A DNA stretch of 39,536 nt, from contig CALQAH020000018.1 of NCBI GenBank assembly GCA_943328505.2, positions 1 to 39,536 of the forward strand, written 5' to 3'. Within the stretch, counting starts at the first letter, position 1. Every line of letters begins with the position of its first letter. The notes below the pieces were generated by a model. The model had not been told where the DNA came from and did no database searches. It saw nothing but the letters and a program-made list of their open reading frames with translations. This DNA is from Rhizobium sp. Q54. Its GTDB lineage: Bacteria > Bacteroidota > Bacteroidia > Flavobacteriales > Flavobacteriaceae. The translations under genes were made by a program, and so were the position numbers. This document shows positions 16,068-23,376 of this stretch, piece by piece.

Positions 16068-17180
16068 TTATGGATTTTCAGTGGGAGTTGGTTCCGAAAC
16101 TTCAGATTCAATTACTGTAGTTGTTGCAGATGGTGCAACTAGAGCTATTACTTTTGGCACTACTAGCTTAGGGAAAACAGGAATATAAATTTCGGTAATC
16201 CATTTGGATGGATTTTTACTATTATCTATAGTTTTGGTGTACACTTCTACATAATGCCCAGCTGCGTTTTCTTTTAAATCGTTATCTTTAATATATTTAT
16301 AGGCTTTGTTCCAAGCTTCTTTACTGTGTGAGTAATCACCAATTAGTGTTGTTTTTAATGAGGTGAAAGCATTTAATTTCCCAGCTGACATATCACTTCC
16401 AGGCGATATATTTATGGAATCTCTAATAGGAACACAAACTGAAAAAGTTACAATATCATTTGGAAAATCATATTTATCATATAAGACAAAAGGTTTTCCA
16501 GTGGATGGAAGTTTATTTTTCTTAAAAAAATGAACCATTCGTGGCATCATTATTCTAATATTTTTAGACAAACTTTTAATCTTACATGTTATAGTTTGTT
16601 TCAAATAAAATCCAGAGGATCTTTGTACTATTCCATTCACTTTTATGGAATAGGTTTTCATTTCATAGTTCAAAGTTGTATCTAGTTTTTCCAGACTTTT
16701 ATTATACATTTCTCCAATTAATGAAGTAATTCCACCTTGAAAAAAAACTTTTATTTTTGTCAATACATCCATTTGTCCTTTACAATGGAGCGTGATTTTG
16801 GTTCCACCAATAGAATCTTTAAAAGTCCAATTTACATTTGAAGTTGTTCCGTTATAGCTCATTTTTTGTGAAATACTATTTCCTTCATTTAAAGAGGAGA
16901 TCTTTAAATTTCCTTCGCTATTATCTCCTTTCCATGAATAAGTAGCGCCAACTCCCATTGTTTTTTCAGTATAATTATAAACTATTTCTTTATCGTCAAG
17001 CCAAGTACAAAAGGTTTCCCAATTTCTAAAATCATTCACATAATTAAAAGTGGTGGTTCTTTGTGTTTTGATTATTCTACTTTTTGACACCTCAAAATCC
17101 CCTTTTTGTGTTGCGACAAAAACGGTGATACCTATAAATGCTAATAGTAAAAGCAAGAAAATATATTTTAAAATCCTCAT
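16068..17180 (-). CDS. SRPBCC (START-like) domain fused to GyrI-like effector-binding domain
   Basis: A 370-residue membrane-anchored protein with an N-terminal helix (about 3-21) then an SRPBCC/polyketide-cyclase-like domain (about 23-175, with IIKTQRTTTFNYVNDFRNWETF at its start). A GyrI/AraC-effector-like domain (about 190-345) and a short Thr/Pro-rich tail follow. Both domain types bind small hydrophobic ligands in other proteins, so a ligand-binding role is plausible, but no ligand is known. A TAACTTTG box at 17203-17210 ends 22 nt before the ATG. It appears to be a single gene upstream of the ECF operon on the same strand. Confidence 0.72.
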   Translation of the reverse strand: MRILKYIFLLLLLAFIGITVFVATQKGDFEVSKSRIIKTQRTTTFNYVNDFRNWETFCTWLDDKEIVYNYTEKTMGVGATYSWKGDNSEGNLKISSLNEGNSISQKMSYNGTTSNVNWTFKDSIGGTKITLHCKGQMDVLTKIKVFFQGGITSLIGEMYNKSLEKLDTTLNYEMKTYSIKVNGIVQRSSGFYLKQTITCKIKSLSKNIRIMMPRMVHFFKKNKLPSTGKPFVLYDKYDFPNDIVTFSVCVPIRDSINISPGSDMSAGKLNAFTSLKTTLIGDYSHSKEAWNKAYKYIKDNDLKENAAGHYVEVYTKTIDNSKNPSKWITEIYIPVFPKLVVPKVIALVAPSATTTVIESEVSEPTPTENP

Positions 17181-17202
17181 AGTTTTGTAAATAGTAGTGT
17201 TA

Positions 17203-17210
17203 CAAAGTTA
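17203..17210 (-). promoter_or_regulatory. -7 box of the SRPBCC/GyrI-like gene
   Basis: Minus-strand TAACTTTG is an exact TAnnTTTG match that ends 22 nt before the start codon, the same spacing as other genes here. No -33 element is found at 19-21 nt. Confidence 0.5.
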
Positions 17211-17309
17211 TGAATTTTAATGCACAAAACATTTTTACAGTTGCTATTTCTAGAATTCATAAATTTGTTTTATAACCTTTTTTATTTAAAAATAATGAAA
17301 ACTAAAAGC

Positions 17310-17823
17310 TAACTTCGAGCCATTTTATTCAAGCATTTAGATGGAATAGTAACAGTTCCAATTGACTATTCATTATACAAAAAAGGAGTGCTTGATTTTC
17401 TTTTGGAAAATAAATAGCTAATTTGCAATAACTAGTAGCAAAATTTAATGCAAATGTTGTCTATCTCAATGTGGGATTACGTGCTTTAGCTTTAAAAGGT
17501 TGGTTGCTTCAAAATAGTGATACTTAAAACAATAAAATCTCGTATAGCATTACCAAAAATAAAGAAAATATGTAGAAAAATTTGGTTTGCTTTTGATAGA
17601 ATTACACACCATTTCACCCAATTTAACTTCAAAAAATTTGGTTAGAACCGCAGCAACTGCCTATGACGCTACACATGGATTTTCCAATCAATATATTGTA
17701 GAAATTGACGTGTTGTACAAAATTGCCGCCGAAGCCGGACTCCATTCTGATGAAAAAGTATTTACAAAATTCCAGAATTTCGATTTGGCAACGGTGAGTG
17801 TTAATCTTTTTAAAGGAAAATAG
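17310..17823 (+). pseudogene. Decayed winged-helix/methyltransferase-like gene, three-frame remnant
   Basis: Coding-like sequence continues across three frames. Frame one (17313-17417) reads LRAILFKHLDGIVTVPIDYS and then YKKGVLDFLLENK before a stop. Frame two, from the stop at 17429 to about 17526, reads LVAKFNANVVYLN then VGLRALALKGWLLQ. Frame three (about 17569-17823) reads KYVEKFGLLLIELHTISPN then TSKNLVRTAATAYDATHGFS and ends LATVSVNLFKGK. The first two pieces resemble the winged-helix dimerisation part of family-2 O-methyltransferases. The SAM-binding core expected between is missing, so the gene has suffered frameshifts, stops and a large internal deletion. The last 78 codons form an open frame but have no credible start. 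The exact parent family is uncertain. Confidence 0.7.
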
Positions 17824-18012
17824 TTAATGTTTCAAATATATTTTTATAAAAAAAAGTATTGCTATAAAAAACAAAAACCCAATAAGTATCTTGTAGTTTC
17901 CTTTATAAACCTTTTGGTGTAACGCTTTGTCTTTGCCATATGCAATAACCATTGCAATTATAAAAGCAACAAAAAACAAACCTGCAAAAATCCATTGACC
18001 AGTTGTGAACAT
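17824..18012 (-). CDS. Small two-helix membrane protein, function unknown
   Basis: A 62-residue protein made almost entirely of two hydrophobic segments (about 8-24 and 43-59) joined by a basic loop (KDKALHQKVYKGNYK). It has an exact -7 box (TAAATTTG, 18030-18037) ending 17 nt before its ATG, which supports expression. Its stop codon abuts that of the pseudogene on the other strand. It has no recognisable motif. Confidence 0.6.
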   Translation of the reverse strand: MFTTGQWIFAGLFFVAFIIAMVIAYGKDKALHQKVYKGNYKILIGFLFFIAILFFIKIYLKH

Positions 18013-18029
18013 TTATTTTAAATTTTCAA

Positions 18030-18037
18030 CAAATTTA
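18030..18037 (-). promoter_or_regulatory. -7 box of the 62-residue membrane protein gene
   Basis: Minus-strand TAAATTTG is an exact TAnnTTTG match located 17 nt upstream of the start codon at 18012. No clear -33 element is present. Confidence 0.4.
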
Positions 18038-18089
18038 GACAATTGATACTTTAAATTGTATTTTGCATTCATATTTAATTTAAAAAATA

Positions 18090-18473
18090 ATGCAACATAA
18101 ACTTAACTCTGTAAAAGAATTTCACACCGCTTTTGGTATTGGTTACAGCGAAACGATGCGAGGTGATTTGGGCGAAAATAAAAACATGCTTCGTTTTAAT
18201 TTAATGAAAGAAGAAAATGAGGAATACCTCGAAGCAGTTCAAAATAATGATATCGTTGAAATTGCCGATGCGCTTGGTGATATGCTCTATATTCTGTGTG
18301 GCACCATCATAGAACACGGATTGCAACACAAAATTGAAGCAGTCTTTGAAGAAATCCAACGCAGTAATATGAGTAAACTAGGCGAAGATGGCAACCCAAT
18401 TTATCGTGAAGATGGAAAAGTGATGAAAGGACCTAATTATTTCAAACCCAATTTTGAGGAGATATTAAAATAA
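18090..18473 (+). CDS. MazG-like/all-alpha NTP pyrophosphohydrolase domain protein
   Basis: A 127-residue cytosolic protein of the all-alpha NTP-PPase superfamily. The metal-binding pattern is visible as EENEEYLEA (E42 and E45) and EIADALGD (E57, D60, D64). The C-terminus YREDGKVMKGPNYFKPN matches the form seen in phosphoribosyl-ATP pyrophosphohydrolase-like and phage MazG-like members. Such enzymes hydrolyse nucleoside triphosphates to monophosphates and pyrophosphate, often as housecleaning. The substrate is undetermined. It converges on ilvE. Confidence 0.85.
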   Translation: MQHKLNSVKEFHTAFGIGYSETMRGDLGENKNMLRFNLMKEENEEYLEAVQNNDIVEIADALGDMLYILCGTIIEHGLQHKIEAVFEEIQRSNMSKLGEDGNPIYREDGKVMKGPNYFKPNFEEILK

Positions 18474-18548
18474 AAAAAAATCCCCAACTACAATTGTAAT
18501 TAAGGACTTTATATTTTCTAGTTTCAACAAGGCAAACCGAACACTAAA

Positions 18549-18566
18549 AACTGAGCACTGAGCACT
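18549..18566. repeat. Short tandem repeat at the ilvE 3' end
   Basis: A 7-bp unit (ACTGAGC) occurs twice in tandem with a partial third copy and runs into the ilvE stop codon. Just upstream, a TACAATTGTA palindrome near 18490-18500 lies between the convergent genes and may be part of a weak terminator. Confidence 0.35.
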
Positions 18567-19632
18567 ACACTTTAACTGTCCAACCAAAAGTATCCTCAGC
18601 CATTTTATATTGAATCTTCGTTAGTTTTTCTTTTAATTGTAATGCAATTGAGTTTTCTGTTTTTGGTAATTGGTATTCCACATCTTGGTAGGCAAAAGCT
18701 ACAATTGGGCTAACCACCGCAGCGGTTCCAGCACCAAAAATTTCTTTTAAAGAACCGTTTTTAGCTGCTTCAATTAGTTCATCGACTAAAACAGAACGAA
18801 CTTCTACCTTTATACCTTCGCGTTTAGCAAGATCAATCAAACTTTTTCTAGTGATACCATCTAATATTCTTTCGCTTGTTGGCGCAGTATATAATGTATC
18901 GTTAATTCTAAAGAAAACATTCATTGTCCCTGCTTCTTCAAGCTTAGTGTGAGTAGCATCATCAGTCCAAATAATTTGTTGGTATCCTTTTTCATTTGCT
19001 AATTTTGTTGGGTAAAATTGAGCGGAATAGTTTCCTGCCGCTTTAGCCGCTCCAATGCCACCATTAGCTGCACGACTGTAATGTTCAGCAATAATTACTT
19101 TTACTTCACCAGAGTAATATGATTTTGCTGGAGAAAGTATAATCATAAATCGGTATTGAGTAGAAGGTTGAGCAATAACTCCAGATCCAATTGCAATCAT
19201 AAACGGACGGATATACAATGTATTTCCTAGACCTTTTTTTACCCAATTTCTTTCCATGTCCAATATGGTTTTTAAACCGTCAATAAATATTGATTTGGTA
19301 ATTTCAGGCATCGCCATCCTTACGGCCGATTTATTAAAACGTACTAAATTTTCATCAGGTCTAAAAATCCAAACATCATCATTTTCATCTTTATAAGCTT
19401 TCATACCTTCAAAAATAGCCTGACCATAATGAAAGACTTTTGCAGAAGGATCAATCAAAAACGGTTCGTAAGGCTTGATTATTGGCTTTTTCCATTGTCC
19501 GTCTTTAAAATCACAAATTAACATATGGTCGGTGAAGGTGTTTCCAAATGCAAGATTGTCAAAATCAACTTCATTTATTTTTGAACTTGAAGCTTTTACT
19601 ATATCGATTTCGAAAGTAGTTTTTAAAGTCAT
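18565..19632 (-). CDS. ilvE: Branched-chain amino acid aminotransferase
   Basis: PLP-dependent fold type IV enzyme that transfers the amino group between glutamate and the keto acids of leucine, isoleucine and valine. From the ATG at 19632 it has 355 residues, the usual length for this subgroup, starting MTLKTTFEIDIVKASSS. The PLP lysine lies in GIGAAKAAGNYSAQ. Other family stretches are FHYGQAIFEGMKAY, YIRPFMIAIGSG and EEAGTMNVFF. The frame stays open 44 codons further upstream, but that stretch is AT-driven Lys/Ile/Leu/Phe sequence unlike the family. It stands alone, divergent from the DUF4920 gene. Confidence 0.94.
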   Translation of the reverse strand: MTLKTTFEIDIVKASSSKINEVDFDNLAFGNTFTDHMLICDFKDGQWKKPIIKPYEPFLIDPSAKVFHYGQAIFEGMKAYKDENDDVWIFRPDENLVRFNKSAVRMAMPEITKSIFIDGLKTILDMERNWVKKGLGNTLYIRPFMIAIGSGVIAQPSTQYRFMIILSPAKSYYSGEVKVIIAEHYSRAANGGIGAAKAAGNYSAQFYPTKLANEKGYQQIIWTDDATHTKLEEAGTMNVFFRINDTLYTAPTSERILDGITRKSLIDLAKREGIKVEVRSVLVDELIEAAKNGSLKEIFGAGTAAVVSPIVAFAYQDVEYQLPKTENSIALQLKEKLTKIQYKMAEDTFGWTVKV

Positions 19633-19882
19633 TAATTTTTGATTTTTATAAGTTAAAATAAAAAATAAGTATTTAAAAATCAAATATTTATGATTATTTT
19701 TAAATAATTTTAATGTTGTTTTTGTATTTTGTAAAATTAATAAAAATATTATTTGGTTTTGCATAGAAAAAAAAAATGATTGCTTTTTTTTAAATTCTTG
19801 TTTTGCTACTATATTTACACTTTATTTTTCAATAAATCTTAAAATATATTGTCATTTTATTATTTAAAATAGTTAAACTGTT

Positions 19883-19890
19883 TACTTTTG
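19883..19890 (+). promoter_or_regulatory. -7 box of the DUF4920-heme lipoprotein-mnmD unit
   Basis: TACTTTTG matches TAnnTTTG and ends 24 nt before the ATG at 19915. The rest of the 282-bp divergent spacer with ilvE is very AT-rich, and I see no further structure in it. Confidence 0.5.
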
Positions 19891-19914
19891 TCATTTGTAA
19901 AAAAAAAATAAATC

Positions 19915-20409
19915 ATGAAAAAAATTAATGTTATCCTTATTGCGTTGTTATTGTTTGTTGGAACTAATGTAATTGCACAATCTAAATCTAAACCTTTTAA
20001 TAGTAATGATTATGCTTTATTTGGTGAAAAATTTAAAGTTAATAAAGTTGTTTCAAGTAAAGATTTATTGAAAAAATATAAAGCACTTAAAAAAGGAGAT
20101 TCAATAACCGTTCAGTTTAAGTCAAATATAAAATCGGTTTGTAAAAAGAAAGGTTGTTGGATGAATATGGAATTAGAGGGTGAAGATGTGTCGTTTGTGA
20201 AATTTAGAGACTATGCTTTTTTCGTTCCATTGAATGCAGATAAAAGTGAAGCCATTCTTAGTGGAAAAGCATTTGTTGATGTAGTTTCCGTAGATGAATT
20301 AAAGCATTATGCAAAAGACGGAGGAAAATCAGCTGCAGAAATTGCTAAAATTACTAAGCCTGAAGTAACGTATTCCTTCTTGGCTGATGGTGTTTACATT
20401 AAAAAGTAA
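19915..20409 (+). CDS. DUF4920 domain protein, secreted
   Basis: A 164-residue exported protein with a signal peptide (1-22, ending NVIAQ). The single domain has the family feature of a short Cys/Lys-rich stretch (VCKKKGCWMNME) followed by FVKFRDYAFFVPLNA. Two cysteines in this stretch could bind metal or form a disulfide. The function of DUF4920 is unknown. It starts a rightward run of three closely spaced genes: 10 bp separate it from a heme-binding lipoprotein, and mnmD follows. Confidence 0.82.
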   Translation: MKKINVILIALLLFVGTNVIAQSKSKPFNSNDYALFGEKFKVNKVVSSKDLLKKYKALKKGDSITVQFKSNIKSVCKKKGCWMNMELEGEDVSFVKFRDYAFFVPLNADKSEAILSGKAFVDVVSVDELKHYAKDGGKSAAEIAKITKPEVTYSFLADGVYIKK

Positions 20410-20419
20410 TTAAACAAGA

Positions 20420-20860
20420 ATGAAAAAAGCAATTTTGTTTCTTCTTTTTTTTGGACTACTATCTTGTCAAAAGAAAGGAGATGCACCAAAAGAAGAAAAG
20501 TGTGCTCCGGTAAAAGAAAAGAAGCTAGAAATGTATCAAATGTCAGAGATGGCTGCTTTGATGGAACAAATGTATGTTGATAATTTACGTTTGAAAAAGC
20601 GAATTTTAAAAGGAGAACCTGTCGGTGAATTTCCGGATTATTTTCTAAAAATACATACTGCAAAATTCACTGATGAATCGGATAATGATGCTTTTTTTAA
20701 AGAAAATGCTGCACTTTATATTATGGCTCAAAAATTAATTTATAGCGATTTAACTAATGCTAAGAAGCATTTTGACGAAGGAGTTGATGCATGTTTAAAT
20801 TGCCATCTAAAGAAATGTGGTGGTCCAATTCCAAGAATAAAAAAATTATACATTGAATAA
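20420..20860 (+). CDS. Lipoprotein with a single c-type heme motif (cytochrome c'-like)
   Basis: A 146-residue lipoprotein (lipobox LLSC, cysteine 16). A covalent heme site CLNCH (C125, C128, H129) lies near the C-terminus. Upstream is a Met-rich helix MSEMAALMEQMY (41-52), which could supply a distal or axial ligand. Heme near the C-terminus of a helical bundle is the cytochrome c' or b562-like arrangement. An electron-transfer or gas-binding role is possible but not shown. It lies 10 bp after the DUF4920 gene and 3 bp before mnmD. Confidence 0.75.
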   Translation: MKKAILFLLFFGLLSCQKKGDAPKEEKCAPVKEKKLEMYQMSEMAALMEQMYVDNLRLKKRILKGEPVGEFPDYFLKIHTAKFTDESDNDAFFKENAALYIMAQKLIYSDLTNAKKHFDEGVDACLNCHLKKCGGPIPRIKKLYIE

Positions 20861-20863
20861 ATT

Positions 20864-21526
20864 TTGAAAAGAGAAATTATTCAAACTGCCGATGGTTCTA
20901 CAACCATTCACTTACCCGAATGGAACGAAAGTTACCATTCCAAAAATGGCGCTATTCAAGAAGCATATCATGTATTTATAAAAAGTGGGTTTTCTTTATT
21001 TGAAAGCGAACCCATTGCTATTTTAGAAATTGGTTTTGGAACCGGTTTGAATGCTTTTGTTACTTATTTAGAAGCTAAAAAAGAACCTCAAGTTATTAAT
21101 TATGTTGGAGTTGAAGCACATCCAGTTATTTTGGAAGAAGCGCTACAAATGAATTATGTTGCCGAATTAAATGCTGAAAATGAATTCTCCATTTTTGAAA
21201 AGATGCATACTTCAGCATGGGAAAATAAAGTAATGATTTCAGATTCTTTTTCATTAACCAAAAGAAAACAACTTTTTGAAGACTTTGACGATGAAGATGC
21301 CTATGATTTAATTTACTTTGATGCTTTTGGATTTAGAGTGCAACCCGAATTATGGTCACTTGAAATTTTTAAAAAAATGTTCAAAGCAATGAAATCAGGT
21401 GGAATCTTAGTAACTTATGCATGTAGATCGTCTATTAAAAACGCAATGCTAGACGCAGGTTTTACAATTGAAAAATTACCCGGAGCACCAGGCAAAAGAG
21501 AAATGCTTCGAGCCAAAAAAAGTTAA
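20864..21526 (+). CDS. mnmD: tRNA (5-methylaminomethyl-2-thiouridine34) methyltransferase MnmD type
   Basis: A SAM-dependent methyltransferase of 220 residues equal to the N-terminal half of bifunctional MnmC. It performs the last methylation to mnm5(s2)U34 in certain tRNAs. Motif I is LEIGFGTGLNAF, the catalytic-region motif DLIYFDAFGF is present, and the family-typical C-terminus PGAPGKREMLRA is clear. The start is TTG at 20864 (3 bp after the heme lipoprotein stop); family members begin with this MKREIIQTADGS sequence, so the rare start codon appears genuine. No oxidase half follows, as is usual for stand-alone MnmD. Confidence 0.9.
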   Translation: MKREIIQTADGSTTIHLPEWNESYHSKNGAIQEAYHVFIKSGFSLFESEPIAILEIGFGTGLNAFVTYLEAKKEPQVINYVGVEAHPVILEEALQMNYVAELNAENEFSIFEKMHTSAWENKVMISDSFSLTKRKQLFEDFDDEDAYDLIYFDAFGFRVQPELWSLEIFKKMFKAMKSGGILVTYACRSSIKNAMLDAGFTIEKLPGAPGKREMLRAKKS

Positions 21527-21566
21527 GTTATTTATTTTTTTTTAAACAATTTTTTTAACGTTTCAT

Positions 21567-21599
21567 TTTGTTGGTGGTATTTTTTTTTAATTAAATTTG
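21567..21599 (+). promoter_or_regulatory. Promoter of the first small tandem paralog
   Basis: TTTG (21567-21570), 21 nt and TAAATTTG (21592-21599) match the Bacteroidota pattern. A palindromic AATTATAATTATAATT stretch (21600-21615) follows at about the transcription start. Confidence 0.6.
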
Positions 21600-21652
21600 A
21601 ATTATAATTATAATTTACGTTCATACAAATACAAACTTTTAATTATTGTTAC

Positions 21653-21853
21653 ATGTCAAGAAGTATGTTTGACTACACCAAATCTGTGCTTGAAAGAGTT
21701 AGTTTCGATACTAAATTATTTTGTAAAGAATTAGAGAAAGCAATAAAAGTACTTTTGCCTTATGAGATTGAAGAATTAATGTTGTGGTTACTCCAATTTA
21801 CAAAAGAGAAACCCGAATTAAGGCAATGTTTAATTACAATTAAAAACACATAA
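21653..21853 (+). CDS. Small uncharacterised protein, tandem paralog 1
   Basis: A soluble 66-residue protein that is the sister of the gene 205 bp downstream. Shared blocks are YTKSVLERVSFD, then the LLPYEIEELM region and the EKPELRQCL end. It has no signal peptide or membrane segment and contains two cysteines (one in KLFCKEL, one near the C-terminus). It is predicted to be mostly helical. Similar short proteins appear conserved in Flavobacteriaceae without an assigned role. It is bracketed by its own promoter and a strong terminator, so it is a monocistronic gene. Confidence 0.75.
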   Translation: MSRSMFDYTKSVLERVSFDTKLFCKELEKAIKVLLPYEIEELMLWLLQFTKEKPELRQCLITIKNT

Positions 21854-21857
21854 AACT

Positions 21858-21886
21858 AAAAAGAGCTTAAATAGCTCTTTTTTTTG
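21858..21886 (+). terminator. Intrinsic terminator of paralog 1
   Basis: A 10-bp perfect stem AAAAAGAGCT (21858-21867) and AGCTCTTTTT (21873-21882) with a 5-nt loop and a T-run lies 5 bp after the stop codon. Confidence 0.88.
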
Positions 21887-22058
21887 TTTTTCAACATATT
21901 TATATAAGAAAAAACATAATAAAATTATTAAAAAATGTATTTCATCGATATTTTTAGTGTTTAAACGATATTTTATTTGATTTTATTTGGAGACAATGTA
22001 AAAAATAGGTAGTTTTACTTAACGTTCTTAAATAAGATAACCCCTAATCTTACCAATT

Positions 22059-22253
22059 ATGTCTAGAATGATTTATGATTACACCAAATCTGTGCTCGAG
22101 AGAGTTAGTTTTGATCCAGTTCTCTTTGTGAGAGAATTGAGAAAGGCAGTAAAAAGTTTATTGCCTTACGAAATTGAACAATTAAAAAAATGGCTTCAAT
22201 TCTATACCGAGGAAAGGCCAGAATTAAAGTCATGTTTAACAATTGTAAATTAG
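22059..22253 (+). CDS. Small uncharacterised protein, tandem paralog 2
   Basis: A 64-residue protein closely related to paralog 1: YTKSVLERVSFD is identical, and LLPYEIEQLKKWL and ERPELKSCL are near-identical. The first shared block is also close at DNA level (TACACCAAATCTGTGCT is identical in both), so the duplication is recent or the copies are kept alike. Paralog 1's FCKEL cysteine is valine here (FVREL), while the C-terminal cysteine is kept. The 205-bp spacer is AT-rich and holds only the first gene's terminator. The gene has its own terminator. Confidence 0.75.
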   Translation: MSRMIYDYTKSVLERVSFDPVLFVRELRKAVKSLLPYEIEQLKKWLQFYTEERPELKSCLTIVN

Positions 22254-22277
22254 TTAAAATGTTTAGAGTTAGTTATT

Positions 22278-22311
22278 AATAAGGAGTTTTGTGCAAGGCT
22301 CCTTATTTTTT
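22278..22311 (+). terminator. Terminator of paralog 2, overlapping the oxyR stop
   Basis: AATAAGGAG (22278-22286) pairs perfectly with CTCCTTATT (22299-22307) across a 12-nt loop, followed by T residues. The right arm covers the oxyR stop codon (22303-22305), so convergent transcripts share this element. Confidence 0.75.
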
Positions 22312-23244
22312 TTGTATAGGACTTATTATTTGCACGTTTTGAAAAGTAATAGCACCTCTTATAACACCTGAAATTGTATTCCGCAACGCATCTACAATTT
22401 GAAACTTTAATTCTGTTTTAGGAAATATCAAACTGACTTCTCTTGCAGGTACAGGTGCTACAAAATGTTTTAATTTTGCCCTGTTTTTTTCATTGATATC
22501 TAAAGTATGTAAATAGGGTAGTAATGTAATGCCTAAACCTTCATCGGCTAATTTAACTAACGTTTCAAAACTTCCGCTTTCAATTTGAAAATGATCAATT
22601 TCACTTTTGTTTACATTTTTGCATAAATTTAAAATACCATCTCTAAAACAATGTCCGTCTTGGAGTAATAAAATTTCGTCCAAGTTTAAATCAGCAACTT
22701 CAATTTCTTTCTTGTGATAATTTTTATTGTTTTCAGGAATGTAGGCTACAAAAGGTTCAAAATACAAAACGATTTCTTTAATTTTTTCCTCCATTAATGG
22801 AGTTGCAGCAATGGCAGCATCGAGTTGCCCATTTTTTAATTTTGCTATAATTTGATCGGTGTTAAGTTCTTCAATTATCAATTTTACCTTTGGATATTTT
22901 TTAATAAAATTATTGAGGAACATTGGGAGAAGTGTAGGCATGATGGTCGGGATAATGCCCAAACGAAATTCCCCACCTATAAATCCTTTTTGTTGGTCAA
23001 CGATATCTTGAATTCTATCGGCTTCGTTAACAATATTTTTCGCTTGATTAACAATTTTTTGCCCAATTTCAGTTAGCTGAATTGGTTTTTTGGTTCTGTC
23101 AAAAATTTGAACATCCAGTTCTTCTTCAATTTTTTGAATTTGCATGCTCAATGTTGGTTGGGTAACAAAACACTTTTCAGCGGCAAAAGTGAAATTTTTA
23201 TGTTCGGCAACTGCTAGAACGTATTTTAGTTGTGTGATAGTCAT
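22303..23244 (-). CDS. oxyR: LysR-family peroxide sensor OxyR
   Basis: A transcription regulator of 313 residues. The N-terminal LysR helix-turn-helix reads TQLKYVLAVAEHKNFTFAAE, then QPTLSMQIQKIEEEL. The regulatory domain carries LQDGHCFRDGILNLCK. Counting from the ATG at 23244, its cysteines fall at 199 and 208, the same numbers and spacing as the disulfide pair that senses hydrogen peroxide in E. coli OxyR. An in-frame ATG 39 bp upstream lies outside the likely transcript because a TATATTTG -7 box sits at 23264-23271. It is divergent from the SulP-carbonic anhydrase block. Confidence 0.95.
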   Translation of the reverse strand: MTITQLKYVLAVAEHKNFTFAAEKCFVTQPTLSMQIQKIEEELDVQIFDRTKKPIQLTEIGQKIVNQAKNIVNEADRIQDIVDQQKGFIGGEFRLGIIPTIMPTLLPMFLNNFIKKYPKVKLIIEELNTDQIIAKLKNGQLDAAIAATPLMEEKIKEIVLYFEPFVAYIPENNKNYHKKEIEVADLNLDEILLLQDGHCFRDGILNLCKNVNKSEIDHFQIESGSFETLVKLADEGLGITLLPYLHTLDINEKNRAKLKHFVAPVPAREVSLIFPKTELKFQIVDALRNTISGVIRGAITFQNVQIISPIQKK

Positions 23245-23263
23245 TGTATAATAATTTTTGATA

Positions 23264-23271
23264 CAAATATA
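23264..23271 (-). promoter_or_regulatory. -7 box of oxyR
   Basis: Minus-strand TATATTTG is a perfect consensus match that ends 19 nt before the ATG at 23244. It lies inside the longer open frame and so decides for the shorter OxyR start. A -33 element is not clear. Confidence 0.6.
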
Positions 23272-23376
23272 AAACCAAATCAATTTAATTTATGATAAGT
23301 AGTTGTTAAATTTTGTAAATGTTAAAAATTCATAAAAAAGCTAGAATTAAGACATTGCAATCACTATTTTCGCACG

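Noticed and set aside
17587..17823. A 78-residue intact gene
   Set aside because: It starts at an internal TTG, and coding-like sequence continues upstream in the same and other frames, so it is the tail of a pseudogene.
19633..19764. 44-codon upstream extension of ilvE, or an Ile/Leu-rich leader peptide for attenuation
   Set aside because: It is in frame with ilvE and lacks its own stop. Its Ile/Leu/Phe/Lys content is what AT-rich DNA gives by chance, and no terminator-antiterminator pair is visible.
20394..20663. Minus-strand 89-residue open frame
   Set aside because: It lies wholly opposite the heme lipoprotein and the end of the DUF4920 gene, and its composition matches antisense of those genes.
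22262..22300. Small regulatory RNA hairpin after paralog 2
   Set aside because: The structure is fully explained as the terminator of the preceding gene.
23245..23283. Longer OxyR start 13 codons upstream
   Set aside because: A perfect -7 box lies within it, and the shorter start gives cysteines at the canonical 199 and 208.
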